Origin: Saccharomycopsis phalli
Taxonomy: Eukaryota; Ascomycota; Saccharomycetes; Ascoideales; Saccharomycopsidaceae
Assembly: GCA_020342235.1 (NCBI GenBank)
Contig: CP073218.1
Coordinates: forward strand, 372,001 to 436,000
Direction of reading: 5' to 3'
DNA: 64,000 bases
Below the pieces are notes generated by a model that was not told where the DNA came from, searched no databases, and was given only the letters and a program-made list of their open reading frames with translations. Numbering within the stretch: position 1 is the first letter of the stretch; the number at the start of each line of letters is the position of its first letter. Positions 49,935 to 58,709 of this stretch are shown here, piece by piece. Made by a program: the position numbers and the translations under genes.

Positions 49935-50555
49935 ATGGGAACTTGTCTTACTACTATAAAAATCGTTGGAACAGCTTCTTTAGGAATTTTAGCCGGATCA
50001 TTGAGCTACAATGCTTTTGGGTATATTCCTACTATTCTTGGTACTACGAATTTTCATCCACCCTCCGATACAGAGAAGGCAATAAAGAAGTTGATCTGTT
50101 GCACCCGAGGCGTGGTTCTTTCTCTTGGAACATTGGCCTCTACTGCTTTTGCATTGACATTTATTAAATCTGGGCCAAATGGTCGTCATCCTTACCTTAT
50201 TTATGCTGCTTTAGGCGCTCCTATCGCCATTGCTTCGTTACTCTTCACCAACTTCCAAGACGAGTCAAAATTCTTGAGCAGCACATACAAGCCATCAAGT
50301 AAGACCCAGGAAAAGGCCAAGAAGTCTTCAAAAGAAGAGCCTTCTCAATTGGATAACTCAGTGTATCATAACTTGGGTGACGATTCTGACGAATCAGAAA
50401 AGGCAGATGTCGAACTCGGCGCCAACGATTCACTTTACAAATCACAGGCAGTTGCCACTTTGAACCTGTTGAAGTGTGGCTACAAAGTTGCCTCCTATAT
50501 AGTCGGGTTTGCTTTTGCTATTGCGTCAATCGGCATCTATGGTGATGTTTTATAA
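49935..50555 (+). CDS. ATG33: Atg33-like mitophagy protein of the mitochondrial outer membrane
   Basis: 206 residues from ATG 49935 (MGTCLTTIKIVGTASLGILAG). Four hydrophobic segments: near residues 8-25, 55-72, 85-102 and 185-203. The diagnostic GRHPYLIYAALGAPIA stretch and the final ASIGIYGDV match yeast Atg33 (197 residues). A charged, lysine- and serine-rich loop lies between the third and fourth helices. Atg33 promotes mitophagy in post-log growth. The gene converges on TRS33, with 71 bp between stops. Confidence 0.8.
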   Translation: MGTCLTTIKIVGTASLGILAGSLSYNAFGYIPTILGTTNFHPPSDTEKAIKKLICCTRGVVLSLGTLASTAFALTFIKSGPNGRHPYLIYAALGAPIAIASLLFTNFQDESKFLSSTYKPSSKTQEKAKKSSKEEPSQLDNSVYHNLGDDSDESEKADVELGANDSLYKSQAVATLNLLKCGYKVASYIVGFAFAIASIGIYGDVL

Positions 50556-50626
50556 TGATTACATATAATTATACATGTGTAGAATAATAGACATTTAGCT
50601 TACAAACACTGGAATCCTTGACATTA

Positions 50627-51316
50627 TCAGTTCTGAATATTTGTTTGAATATTAAATGAAACAGATGGGAAATTCGTAATATCTGCCTGTACAGACGAAT
50701 CCACTCCCAAACTGGAAAGAATTCCCCTTATTATACCACAAGGAAACCACAAATAAACCCTGGACTTTTCCAATGTGGCTTCGCTCCCCTTGCTGCTATC
50801 CATGTTTTGAATCCCCTTGAACGAATTGTCAATCAATACAAATGCTCCTCGGTGATTAGTTCTCAAGTTATCCATCTGCTTACCGTACAAGTTTTTCCAT
50901 ATATCCCGGCAAATAAACTTCATGATATTTAAAATATCCAGATTTAGCTTCAAGTTCTGGCGGCTCATTCCATTCGCAGCTTCGTCATTATTTAATTTGT
51001 AATTCAACAACTCCCCGATTCTCAAACCGATGTTAAACCCATATGTCTCTACACGGTAAATCACGTCCTCATTTTCCAAGTTTCTAGAATCTTCCAATAA
51101 TTCAATCCCTCCCAGACTTTCAGATTCCGCCTCACTGCCGTTATTTGACTCTTGGCTGATGTTAAGTTTCTTTAGCACCTCGCCAGTAAATGCCTGGTTC
51201 TTGGTAATCACGTTCTCATTCTCTAAATCCTGTGTGACCCGGATCGCCAACGGCACCATCTCTATTAAAAGAAGATCCAAGCAAACTGCATTTACTTCTG
51301 AAATCAAACTGGTCAT
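50627..51316 (-). CDS. TRS33: TRAPP complex subunit Trs33
   Basis: 229 residues from ATG 51316. The Bet3-family fold is seen as LLLIEMVPLAIRVTQ at the start, YGFNIGLRIGELL in the middle, and the most conserved block IMKFICRDIWKNLYGKQMDNLRTNHRG near residues 130-157, then FPCGIIRGILSSLG. Trs33 is a core subunit of TRAPP, the exchange factor for Ypt1 and Ypt31/32 at the Golgi. An acidic linker (SEAESESLGG) separates the first helix from the rest. It shares a short spacer with the GH47 gene on the same strand. Confidence 0.92.
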   Translation of the reverse strand: MTSLISEVNAVCLDLLLIEMVPLAIRVTQDLENENVITKNQAFTGEVLKKLNISQESNNGSEAESESLGGIELLEDSRNLENEDVIYRVETYGFNIGLRIGELLNYKLNNDEAANGMSRQNLKLNLDILNIMKFICRDIWKNLYGKQMDNLRTNHRGAFVLIDNSFKGIQNMDSSKGSEATLEKSRVYLWFPCGIIRGILSSLGVDSSVQADITNFPSVSFNIQTNIQN

Positions 51317-51424
51317 CTTACTAGCCTCACTGGTTCAAGCCAAATAGATGCATTAGAAGTGTGTGCGTGCGCGTGCTTCAAACCTACAACTACATGTGTC
51401 AAAGATATCTAGCAATCACAATAG

Positions 51425-53863
51425 TTATTTATTGGCACGTTTAAATGGGTGTGCTTCGGTATTAAAGACATAATCATCCAAGCTCCATACGTCCTTGTCT
51501 TCAAACAATAAGTAGTAGTACTTCAATGTCTCTGCGAACCAGAAACTCTCTAGCTTGTTATCACGGTTTTTATGGTTAAGTTGACCATTGGGCAAGTAGA
51601 GAGCAGTCACATCAAGAAGAGAAGTAATGACCCCGTCTCGCTCCACATGCTTGATTGTATTCTCAAACATTTTCCATCCTTTTTCTCTCCACTCCAAGTC
51701 TCCAGTGATTCGATACATGTAGTATATGGACTCAATCAACTCAGGTCGGAGAATAAACTTGTTCTCTGCCTGATTAGCCCACAATGGCATGCTAAATGAT
51801 CTATCCAAAGGCCACTGAATGTCTCCCCGAGAATTCACTGATAATGGACGATATCCTATTTCCGAGTAAATTAACTTGTAATTTGGGGATGTCACAGTTG
51901 GCGGTTTCTTTGGAAACTTCTTGGCTTTGGACTTGTCATGACTAGGCTTGAGGTTCTTTTCAATTTCCTCAAAGTTCTTCTTATTCACGTTCAAATATCT
52001 GGCCAATACCTCCTTATCAACTTCTTCCTCTTTAATAGTTTCAGGCTCGCTGATAACCCCCGGTGGATTTCTGGAGGACGTATGCATATCGGTTTTCAAT
52101 CCCTCAAACAACTCGTCCTTCAGCAACTCTTTTCGCTCTGTGGCTTTCCGGATCTCTGCAATTCTCTGTTGAACATCAAACTGGCATTCTGGATCGTCCT
52201 CAGTCGTACCCTGAGGACATCTCACCAAGGATATCCACTCCGGCATGAGTTCCATCAATTCGTATAATTTGTAGCATCCCGCAGTGAGCTGTTGAGCAAC
52301 TCTGAGATTTCTCTCCCTCTCAGAACTGCTGCCAATTTTACCTGCTAGACCGAACATTCCTCCAGTAAAACAACTGAGATGCGATGCCCATGTCTTTTGC
52401 TTTGGTACATCATCATCCATGAGCACTAGTTCCGAGATGAATAACACGTCGTCAGGGTCTGTCTTCAAATGCGGTACAGTGTTGGTTTCTGCCACTAAAA
52501 TTGACGGCATTTTTGCTTTAAACATCATCTTGTTTTTCATTCGATCCGTCGCGTGTTCAAACAACTCGAGGTACTGGCTCTTTTCACCATTGAATAAATG
52601 GTACCCCTTGATAAGGTACTCGTAGTAGCTATCAGCCAATCCACCCAAAGTATACTCACGCTTTCGAGAAGTATGGCGGAGACCCATCTTTCTACACCAT
52701 GCTTCCGTTGTACCTTGTCTAGCACGGAAAAAGTCTGGAGACTTTTCAGATGCCTCAGGATCTATAGTGGCACGACACCCTGAAATGTCCAAATGGGTCG
52801 GCAATAACCCACTGAATTCAAAGCCATTTTTCTTCTCAGACTGCACTAGGGTCTCAATTTCATCCGTGATCTTCTGCACAAAGTGGTAATAAGTGCTGTT
52901 ACCTGTGATTTGTCCCAAACGTGTAAACTCAAGTAACAAAGTCCCAAACTCGGCGGAACTTCCCATTGATGGGGCTACTATGGGATATTTAGTATCCTCA
53001 TCGGTCCACCTGTAATACAAAATCGGCATGTTGTTTGGTGTGTCAAACGCACCGATCATCATGTCGCCACATTCAATAGCCTTGTCCAACAATATTTTCT
53101 CGCCAGACACATCGTAGGCACCTATCAATCCACCCAAAGCACGTATGACAGTCTCAAACACAGGAATCAACTCACGCTTTGGCTTTCTAAAGTTGATGGA
53201 GGCCACCTTGCGTATAGCCAACTCCCACTCTTCCTTCAACCCCATCAAGTAAATGGTATCCAAACTATCAATCAAGGTGATGGACCATCCGACAAATGGA
53301 TCGGACGCTTCATTGGTCAATGGCAAAATTTCGTCATAGTCTAATGCGTGAGTTCGGTATGTCTTCCACGACATCATGAAAATCTCACGTATTCTGGCTA
53401 ACTTGATCTCGTCGGCCAGTCCACCCTCTTCAAACACTTTTGCCTGGACCTTGTCGTAGTTTTTCTTGGAGTAGTCTATCTTGGGCAAAGGTGTGATCTT
53501 CTTTGGTGGGAAACGGAAAGGTCTAGGAAGCTGAGACACTGGTGGGTATTCTTTCTTGATACCACTGTGCTCTTCCCTAGAACTACCACCTTGATATACA
53601 AGGTTTGGCAACTTGAGCATCTCCTCTTCCAGCAACAGCTTTAAACTTGACGGAGAAACTTCAACTCTCGCAGGTTTTACTGGATCATTTTTGGGCTCTT
53701 GGAGGTCTGGAGCAGTGGTCGAGACATGATTAGTAACATTTGGAATGACCTTAAGAGACAAGTGGCGGTTGTTGTTGTAGCTGAAGATGAATATGAAGAT
53801 AATTATCGCCAGTAAATAAAAGAAATACTTTTGCCTGCGGAATTTCCAACGCAAGATTGCCAT
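51425..53863 (-). CDS. GH47 (class I) alpha-1,2-mannosidase, type II membrane protein
   Basis: 812 residues from ATG 53863 (MAILRWKFRRQK). A single membrane helix lies at about 14-30 (FFYLLAIIIFIFIF), so the catalytic part is lumenal. Family motifs in order: DPFVGWSITLIDSLDTIYLMG, PVFETVIRALGGL (acid/base Glu), APSMGSSAEFGTLLLE, TLGGLADSYYEYL (catalytic Asp), LRPELIESIYYMYR (catalytic Glu) and a closing FNTEAHPF with the calcium-binding Thr. All key acids are present. An extra charged stretch of about 120 residues (about 580-700) sits before the last third. It should trim N-glycan mannose in ER or Golgi; the size resembles Mnl2 (849) more than Mns1 (549). Confidence 0.88.
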   Translation of the reverse strand: MAILRWKFRRQKYFFYLLAIIIFIFIFSYNNNRHLSLKVIPNVTNHVSTTAPDLQEPKNDPVKPARVEVSPSSLKLLLEEEMLKLPNLVYQGGSSREEHSGIKKEYPPVSQLPRPFRFPPKKITPLPKIDYSKKNYDKVQAKVFEEGGLADEIKLARIREIFMMSWKTYRTHALDYDEILPLTNEASDPFVGWSITLIDSLDTIYLMGLKEEWELAIRKVASINFRKPKRELIPVFETVIRALGGLIGAYDVSGEKILLDKAIECGDMMIGAFDTPNNMPILYYRWTDEDTKYPIVAPSMGSSAEFGTLLLEFTRLGQITGNSTYYHFVQKITDEIETLVQSEKKNGFEFSGLLPTHLDISGCRATIDPEASEKSPDFFRARQGTTEAWCRKMGLRHTSRKREYTLGGLADSYYEYLIKGYHLFNGEKSQYLELFEHATDRMKNKMMFKAKMPSILVAETNTVPHLKTDPDDVLFISELVLMDDDVPKQKTWASHLSCFTGGMFGLAGKIGSSSERERNLRVAQQLTAGCYKLYELMELMPEWISLVRCPQGTTEDDPECQFDVQQRIAEIRKATERKELLKDELFEGLKTDMHTSSRNPPGVISEPETIKEEEVDKEVLARYLNVNKKNFEEIEKNLKPSHDKSKAKKFPKKPPTVTSPNYKLIYSEIGYRPLSVNSRGDIQWPLDRSFSMPLWANQAENKFILRPELIESIYYMYRITGDLEWREKGWKMFENTIKHVERDGVITSLLDVTALYLPNGQLNHKNRDNKLESFWFAETLKYYYLLFEDKDVWSLDDYVFNTEAHPFKRANK

Positions 53864-54033
53864 GATACACCAATGAGGAAAATGACATCTTCTCTTGTCA
53901 AGGGATGGCCAACAGTATGTATGCACGTTCGTCGTGATAGGCACGTTTGAAGTGCATTGCTCCACATAACAATCCCACTAATGGTGACTTTCAGTGTAGG
54001 TGTCTAAATCGATCACCACTAGAACACCGAGCC

Positions 54034-55539
54034 ATGAACTTCCTCTCTTCGTCCGCGCTTCGTCGCAAGAAGGATACCCGAAGGGGCATCAAGTTCACCA
54101 TAATGTGTGTTGGCCAATCTGGATGCGGTAAATCCACTTTTGTCAACGCCCTCTTGGACAATAAAATCCTACCTCACAAGTACCAACCTATAGGGAGTGC
54201 TGTCGACGAACCACGGATCGCGTCGTTTACTACTGTCGACGAGGCTTCGACCATCAATGCAGCTGTATTTCAGCGCGACTTTAACCCGTCTCTTGTTGAT
54301 AAGGAGCCGGGGATTGCCATTACTGAATCGGAGATTGAAATATTGAACAAGAGTGATTATTCCAGAATCTTCCTCAACGTTATTGACACTCCTGGTTTCG
54401 GAGACAACATCAACAACGAGGTCTGCTTTGACGAAATCATAAATTATTTAAAGCAGCAGTTTGACTTGATGTTAGCCGAGGAAACAAAGTTTAGAAGAAA
54501 CCCTAAATTCAAGGATACGAGGGTCCATGTCTGCTTGTACTTTATTACTCCTACCGGACACGGCCTAAGAGAGTTGGATGTGGAAATTATCAAGAAATTG
54601 TCAAAATATGTTAATATTATCCCAATTATTGGTAGAGCAGACAGTTTCACCAAGGAAGAACTTGCTAATTTTAAGGCCAATATTCTCAGTGATATCGAGA
54701 AATTCAACGTGCCAATTTTCAGATTCATGTACGACGAGGACGATACAGCAGAGGAGGAGTTGGATGAAGAAGAGGAACGTTTTGTAAACGAGAACAAATA
54801 CTTGGAGTCCATCCAACCGTTTGCAGTCATCTCGGCAGAGGATGAATTTGAAATCAATGGAAAGCTGATTAGAGGTAGACAGTACCCTTGGGGCTACATT
54901 GATATTTCCAACCCAGAGTATTCTGACTTTGAATTATTGAAAAATGTACTTTTAAATACCCATCTTCAAGATTTAAAAGATCTCACGCACGACTACTTGT
55001 ATGAGAATTACAGAACAGAAAAACTAAAAGCTGTCAACGGCTTAGGCAAAGAGGAGGGCGATACGCCTGCACCTCGTGTTAAAAAGGAGTTCTTTGGCGC
55101 AAGAGATTCCTATGTTCCTGACCCTCCTTCCTTATCTAACTTAAGTGCATTGGCCAACATCAAGGACTCAATGATCATCGAGGAGCAAAACGAAAAGGAT
55201 TTTGCTGACATATTGAATGACGTCCAGCTCAGAAATAAACCTTCTCTCACCGCCAAAGAGTCTATGGCCTCTATGAAGAGCATCGACTCTCAAAACAAGT
55301 CACAGTTGCGGTTGTTGTCAGAAACTGTTCCATATGCATTAAAACACGAACAAATTCAGCAAAAGAAATTGAAGCTTGCAGAACTCGAAACTAAGGCCGC
55401 AAGGGAGTTGAAGTTGAAGGAGCAGGCTTTGGAAAAGAAAGCATTGGAATTGAAATTGAGAGAACGGGAGTTGAATTTGAAATTGAGCGAGCTTGGACTT
55501 TCAGCTGCAGACAGTGAAGCTAGTTCCAGAACAGAATGA
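54034..55539 (+). CDS. SHS1: Septin Shs1/Sep7
   Basis: 501 residues from ATG 54034 (MNFLSSSALRRKKDTRRGIKF). It matches Shs1 rather than Cdc11: NKILPHKYQ after the P-loop, QQFDLMLAEETKFRRNPKFKDTRVH, RADSFTKEEL, LLNTHLQDLKDLTHDYLYENYRTEKL, and the ISETVPY-type motif (LLSETVPYALKHE) before the coiled coil. GTPase motifs are intact: GQSGCGKS at 27-34, DTPGFGD near 117 and RADS near 201. The septin-unique RGRQYPWGYIDI block is present. The tail from about 430 is a lysine/glutamate/leucine coiled coil. Septins form the bud-neck ring; Sep7 is a hyphal and cytokinesis factor in Candida. Confidence 0.93.
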   Translation: MNFLSSSALRRKKDTRRGIKFTIMCVGQSGCGKSTFVNALLDNKILPHKYQPIGSAVDEPRIASFTTVDEASTINAAVFQRDFNPSLVDKEPGIAITESEIEILNKSDYSRIFLNVIDTPGFGDNINNEVCFDEIINYLKQQFDLMLAEETKFRRNPKFKDTRVHVCLYFITPTGHGLRELDVEIIKKLSKYVNIIPIIGRADSFTKEELANFKANILSDIEKFNVPIFRFMYDEDDTAEEELDEEEERFVNENKYLESIQPFAVISAEDEFEINGKLIRGRQYPWGYIDISNPEYSDFELLKNVLLNTHLQDLKDLTHDYLYENYRTEKLKAVNGLGKEEGDTPAPRVKKEFFGARDSYVPDPPSLSNLSALANIKDSMIIEEQNEKDFADILNDVQLRNKPSLTAKESMASMKSIDSQNKSQLRLLSETVPYALKHEQIQQKKLKLAELETKAARELKLKEQALEKKALELKLRERELNLKLSELGLSAADSEASSRTE

Positions 55540-56551
55540 TAGTTACACTATATGAGTGTTAGCTTTGTTTCAGTTGTCTATGCCTTTCTTTACAACCATT
55601 AGAATATGGACTAGTGGCATATTCTGTATTTTTATATTGTGCTAAACTCGGGCTAACCTGATTTTTATAGTTGATGTGCTCCGTTGAATTGTCTATTTAT
55701 TTGTATTATACTGTGTAGAGAAATAATGCGTACACAAATATTCCTTCAATGCTATATTGTCAAATCTTGTAAATAATGCTTTAATAAAATTTACTTATTA
55801 TTACTTCATCTTATTAAGACTAGACCTCTACCTTTTATTGTCGCTTCCTGCCTTCTCTCCACTTTAGACAAGAGCTTTCTCCAGCATGGTTTATCTCTGA
55901 TTACCAGGATGAATATCCGACCGAGCCGTCCTAATTACTATAAATAGGTGGACTTTCTACCTATTTTCTCAATAAAATTAACATATTGATTTTATTTATA
56001 AATGGAGCAGTTATTGTGTATAACACTGAATCTCTGTTTACTAAAAAATGTTAAAGGTTGTCACCAACTTACTATTAAACAAACAGCATTGAGTTATTGT
56101 CCCAAAAATTAGTCTCTTACAGCAATTCCATTTACTTCAATTACTAACTCCTCAGTGTAAAATAAAATTGTTTCAATTTACATGAGTTGCTTTAATTATA
56201 CAAGCGTTTCAATTCACCTCATGACTTCTATGAAATCAGTTAGTTGCTCCACATATTCCTAGAATACTTTTGAAATTATATAAATTAAATCTCTTAAAAC
56301 GCTTTTGTAATAAGAAAAATTATTTGGCAAGTACGTTGGTAACTTAAATAATAATCATGACTATATATATGACAATGAGTTAAGAAAGAATAAGCGAGGA
56401 AAATCAGGCCACAATTCAATCTAAAACATATATAAAAATCAAGAACAGTTCGTAATTCATAATAACATTAATGACAAAAACAATCAAGGTTCCGCTTGAT
56501 TCAGCTTCTGATTTCATACAATGAAATCATCCGACAACAGGTCATAAGGAG
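55540..56551. other. AT-rich convergent spacer, no gene seen
   Basis: About 1.0 kb between the SHS1 stop and the stop of a kinase gene. Very AT-rich. One hairpin with 8-bp arms, AAATAGGT (55942-55949) and ACCTATTT (55959-55966), stands out. No tRNA, array or open frame of note was found. Confidence 0.5.
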
Positions 56552-57865
56552 TCACTCCACAACTCTTACAGGATCATTGATGCCATACTCAGTGTGCTTC
56601 TTGTCATCCAAGTTTAAGCCGCCAAATGAGTTAATAATTTCGTAGTCATCCCACTCATCCAAATCGTTCCATGAAATCTCTGAGGCGAGATTGGAACCGT
56701 AGATAATAGAGTTCTTAGTAGCGACGACCTTTCTTTCTCCAATGTTAATCGGTAGTGAATCATTCAATTTAGGAATTGAAGCCGAAGGCGTCGAGTCTGT
56801 CAATGATGGTGCAACCGACGAATACTTTGGCGTAATTTCTGCGAGGCTCTTCAAGTTATCAGATGAAATCTCCAATGTGCCTCTACCGAAGAACTCTTCT
56901 TCTAAGAAGTCATCAGGTTGATTAATATGAAGATTACCATCAAACTGAACTTCGCAACCCTCATCAAGCTCATACTCCTCATCAAGAGTAAATCCATAAC
57001 AATAATTAGCCTCCATGAGCGATAAACATTTGTCAATGTTTCTCCGTTCAGGAATCATTTGCAACAATGGTTCAATAATACATTCGAATCCATTGTGTGA
57101 CAAATTAGAATAGATATCATAGAATATCTCCAAGTTAATACTGTGAATCGACACATTATTGGTCCACTTTTTGTACAATAAGTCCTTATCACAGCACTTC
57201 TTGAATGGTACTTTACCGAACAAAGTGTACAACAAAGTGATACCAAAAGACCAATAATCTGCGTACAAGCAATCGTAATAAGTATTGGTGTTTTCCTCAA
57301 AAATACACTCAGGAGCCATATACTTATCGGAGCCGGTATCACAGTCACCACTAAATCTTTGAGTGCACGCCAAACCCCAGTCGGCCAATTTGAAACGTAA
57401 ATCATCTGTAACCAATATGTTCTCTGGCTTGATGTCTCTGTGATATATACCCTTGCTGTGTGCGTATTTAATAGCATTTCCAAGATCTTCAGCGAACCTG
57501 GTGAAGAGGTATGAGCTATCATACGGTCTGGTAGCAGCCTGGTCATTATTCAAATAATCATATAAATCGCCAGTAGCACAATATTCCAACACCAAAAAGT
57601 AGTGACTATCCAGCTCGAAGTGGTCGAGCATAACACAAATGTTTTCGTGCTCACCCAACTTACTCAACATTTCAATTTCATGTAATGCCACTTCCCTCGT
57701 TTGCTTGCTTCGTTTGTCCATAGATTTGACGGCAACCTTCCGGTCAGCGACAATATCTTCAGCTAAGGATACGGCTCCGTAAGAACCCGACTGAATTTCA
57801 CATATCTTCCTATAGCGTTGCTTTAGCAAACCTCCATTGTCGTAAGTTTGAAAAGTGTCGACCAT
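56552..57865 (-). CDS. Serine/threonine kinase, Ksp1/Ran1-like
   Basis: 437 residues. The kinase domain spans about 18-300: glycine loop IQSGSYGAVSLAED (24-37), K47 in VAVK, HRDIKPEN (142-149), DWG instead of DFG at 162-164, and APE at 184-186. The N-terminus (TYDNGGLLKQRYRKI) and the GFTLDEEYELDE segment after the domain resemble Ksp1, which also has a DWG motif. The C-terminal 130 residues are acidic and disordered. Ksp1 acts in TOR signalling, autophagy control and filamentous growth, but this protein is far shorter than Ksp1 (1029), so it may be a paralogue. A CACGTG palindrome lies about 195 bp upstream. Confidence 0.75.
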   Translation of the reverse strand: MVDTFQTYDNGGLLKQRYRKICEIQSGSYGAVSLAEDIVADRKVAVKSMDKRSKQTREVALHEIEMLSKLGEHENICVMLDHFELDSHYFLVLEYCATGDLYDYLNNDQAATRPYDSSYLFTRFAEDLGNAIKYAHSKGIYHRDIKPENILVTDDLRFKLADWGLACTQRFSGDCDTGSDKYMAPECIFEENTNTYYDCLYADYWSFGITLLYTLFGKVPFKKCCDKDLLYKKWTNNVSIHSINLEIFYDIYSNLSHNGFECIIEPLLQMIPERRNIDKCLSLMEANYCYGFTLDEEYELDEGCEVQFDGNLHINQPDDFLEEEFFGRGTLEISSDNLKSLAEITPKYSSVAPSLTDSTPSASIPKLNDSLPINIGERKVVATKNSIIYGSNLASEISWNDLDEWDDYEIINSFGGLNLDDKKHTEYGINDPVRVVE

Positions 57866-58709
57866 AGTCGCTCAAAGACAGAAGAACACAAAGCTGAAAA
57901 GTAGATAAAAAGAGATACAAACCAAATGTATGCCACCCGCAAGGAATGTTTCCTATTTAAGTATGGTTTTTAGTGCCCGATTAATTTGAATAAATATGGT
58001 AGGGGATTTTGTAGATCGCAGAGGTGTCAATAGAACCAGGTCGAATCAGTCATGGAACATCACGTGACATGAAACATGAAACTGCATAACCCAACACGCA
58101 AGCCACACCAAAGCAGCCAAATGCAGCCCGAATATAAGAGAATTCCGTGGTTATCTCTCTCAACATTACCTCTTTATTGCTAATATCAGCAATGTCTTTC
58201 ACAATACCCACATCCTCTATATAATAACTTAATTACCCGGGCATACATGCACATAGCTGCAAGAGTGCAGGTGAGTTGTGTCTTAGATGGGAGTGGAGGT
58301 AGATCAATCATTGGTCAGAGCGAAAAAAGTTAAACTTTTTTTTGAAATTTTCAGCTTCCAATAGAAAAATACGAGTCTCTTGTAGTAGGGATCCTGTGAA
58401 ATTTCGACACCAGACTTCAGTATCACCCTTGTTTGTACATTCCACAGTAGGTGATGCCGTATTAGTCACGCGATGACCTGGCGTCACTCTCATTGACGGA
58501 ACTTTGTCGCGTGCTTCCGTAGCCAGGGCTCATGATGGCGGGTTAACTCCTCGCTATTCTTACTAGGAATGCGAGGATTGGCAATGATAATCCCTACATT
58601 TGAAAGTCTAATTACGATATAGCCTCCTTAGAGAATTATTCAATTCGTTTAGCATATTATGTACGTACTCATGGGCGCCTGTGTGATAAAAGTACCTGCG
58701 CCTTTGTCT
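57866..58709. promoter_or_regulatory. Spacer between the two kinase genes, with a CACGTG site
   Basis: 844 bp. It holds a CACGTG palindrome in ATCACGTGAC at 58061-58066 and a near-palindrome AAAAAAGTT-A-AACTTTTTT near 58325. A minus-strand frame at 58308-58493 has no supporting content. No tRNA was recognised. Confidence 0.5.

Noticed and set aside
53864-53965. Longer N-terminus for the GH47 enzyme
   Set aside because: The extension has no ATG and would place residues before a normal type II membrane anchor.
58308-58493. 61-codon minus-strand frame between the kinases
   Set aside because: Low complexity, no family, and it includes a homopolymer-rich end.
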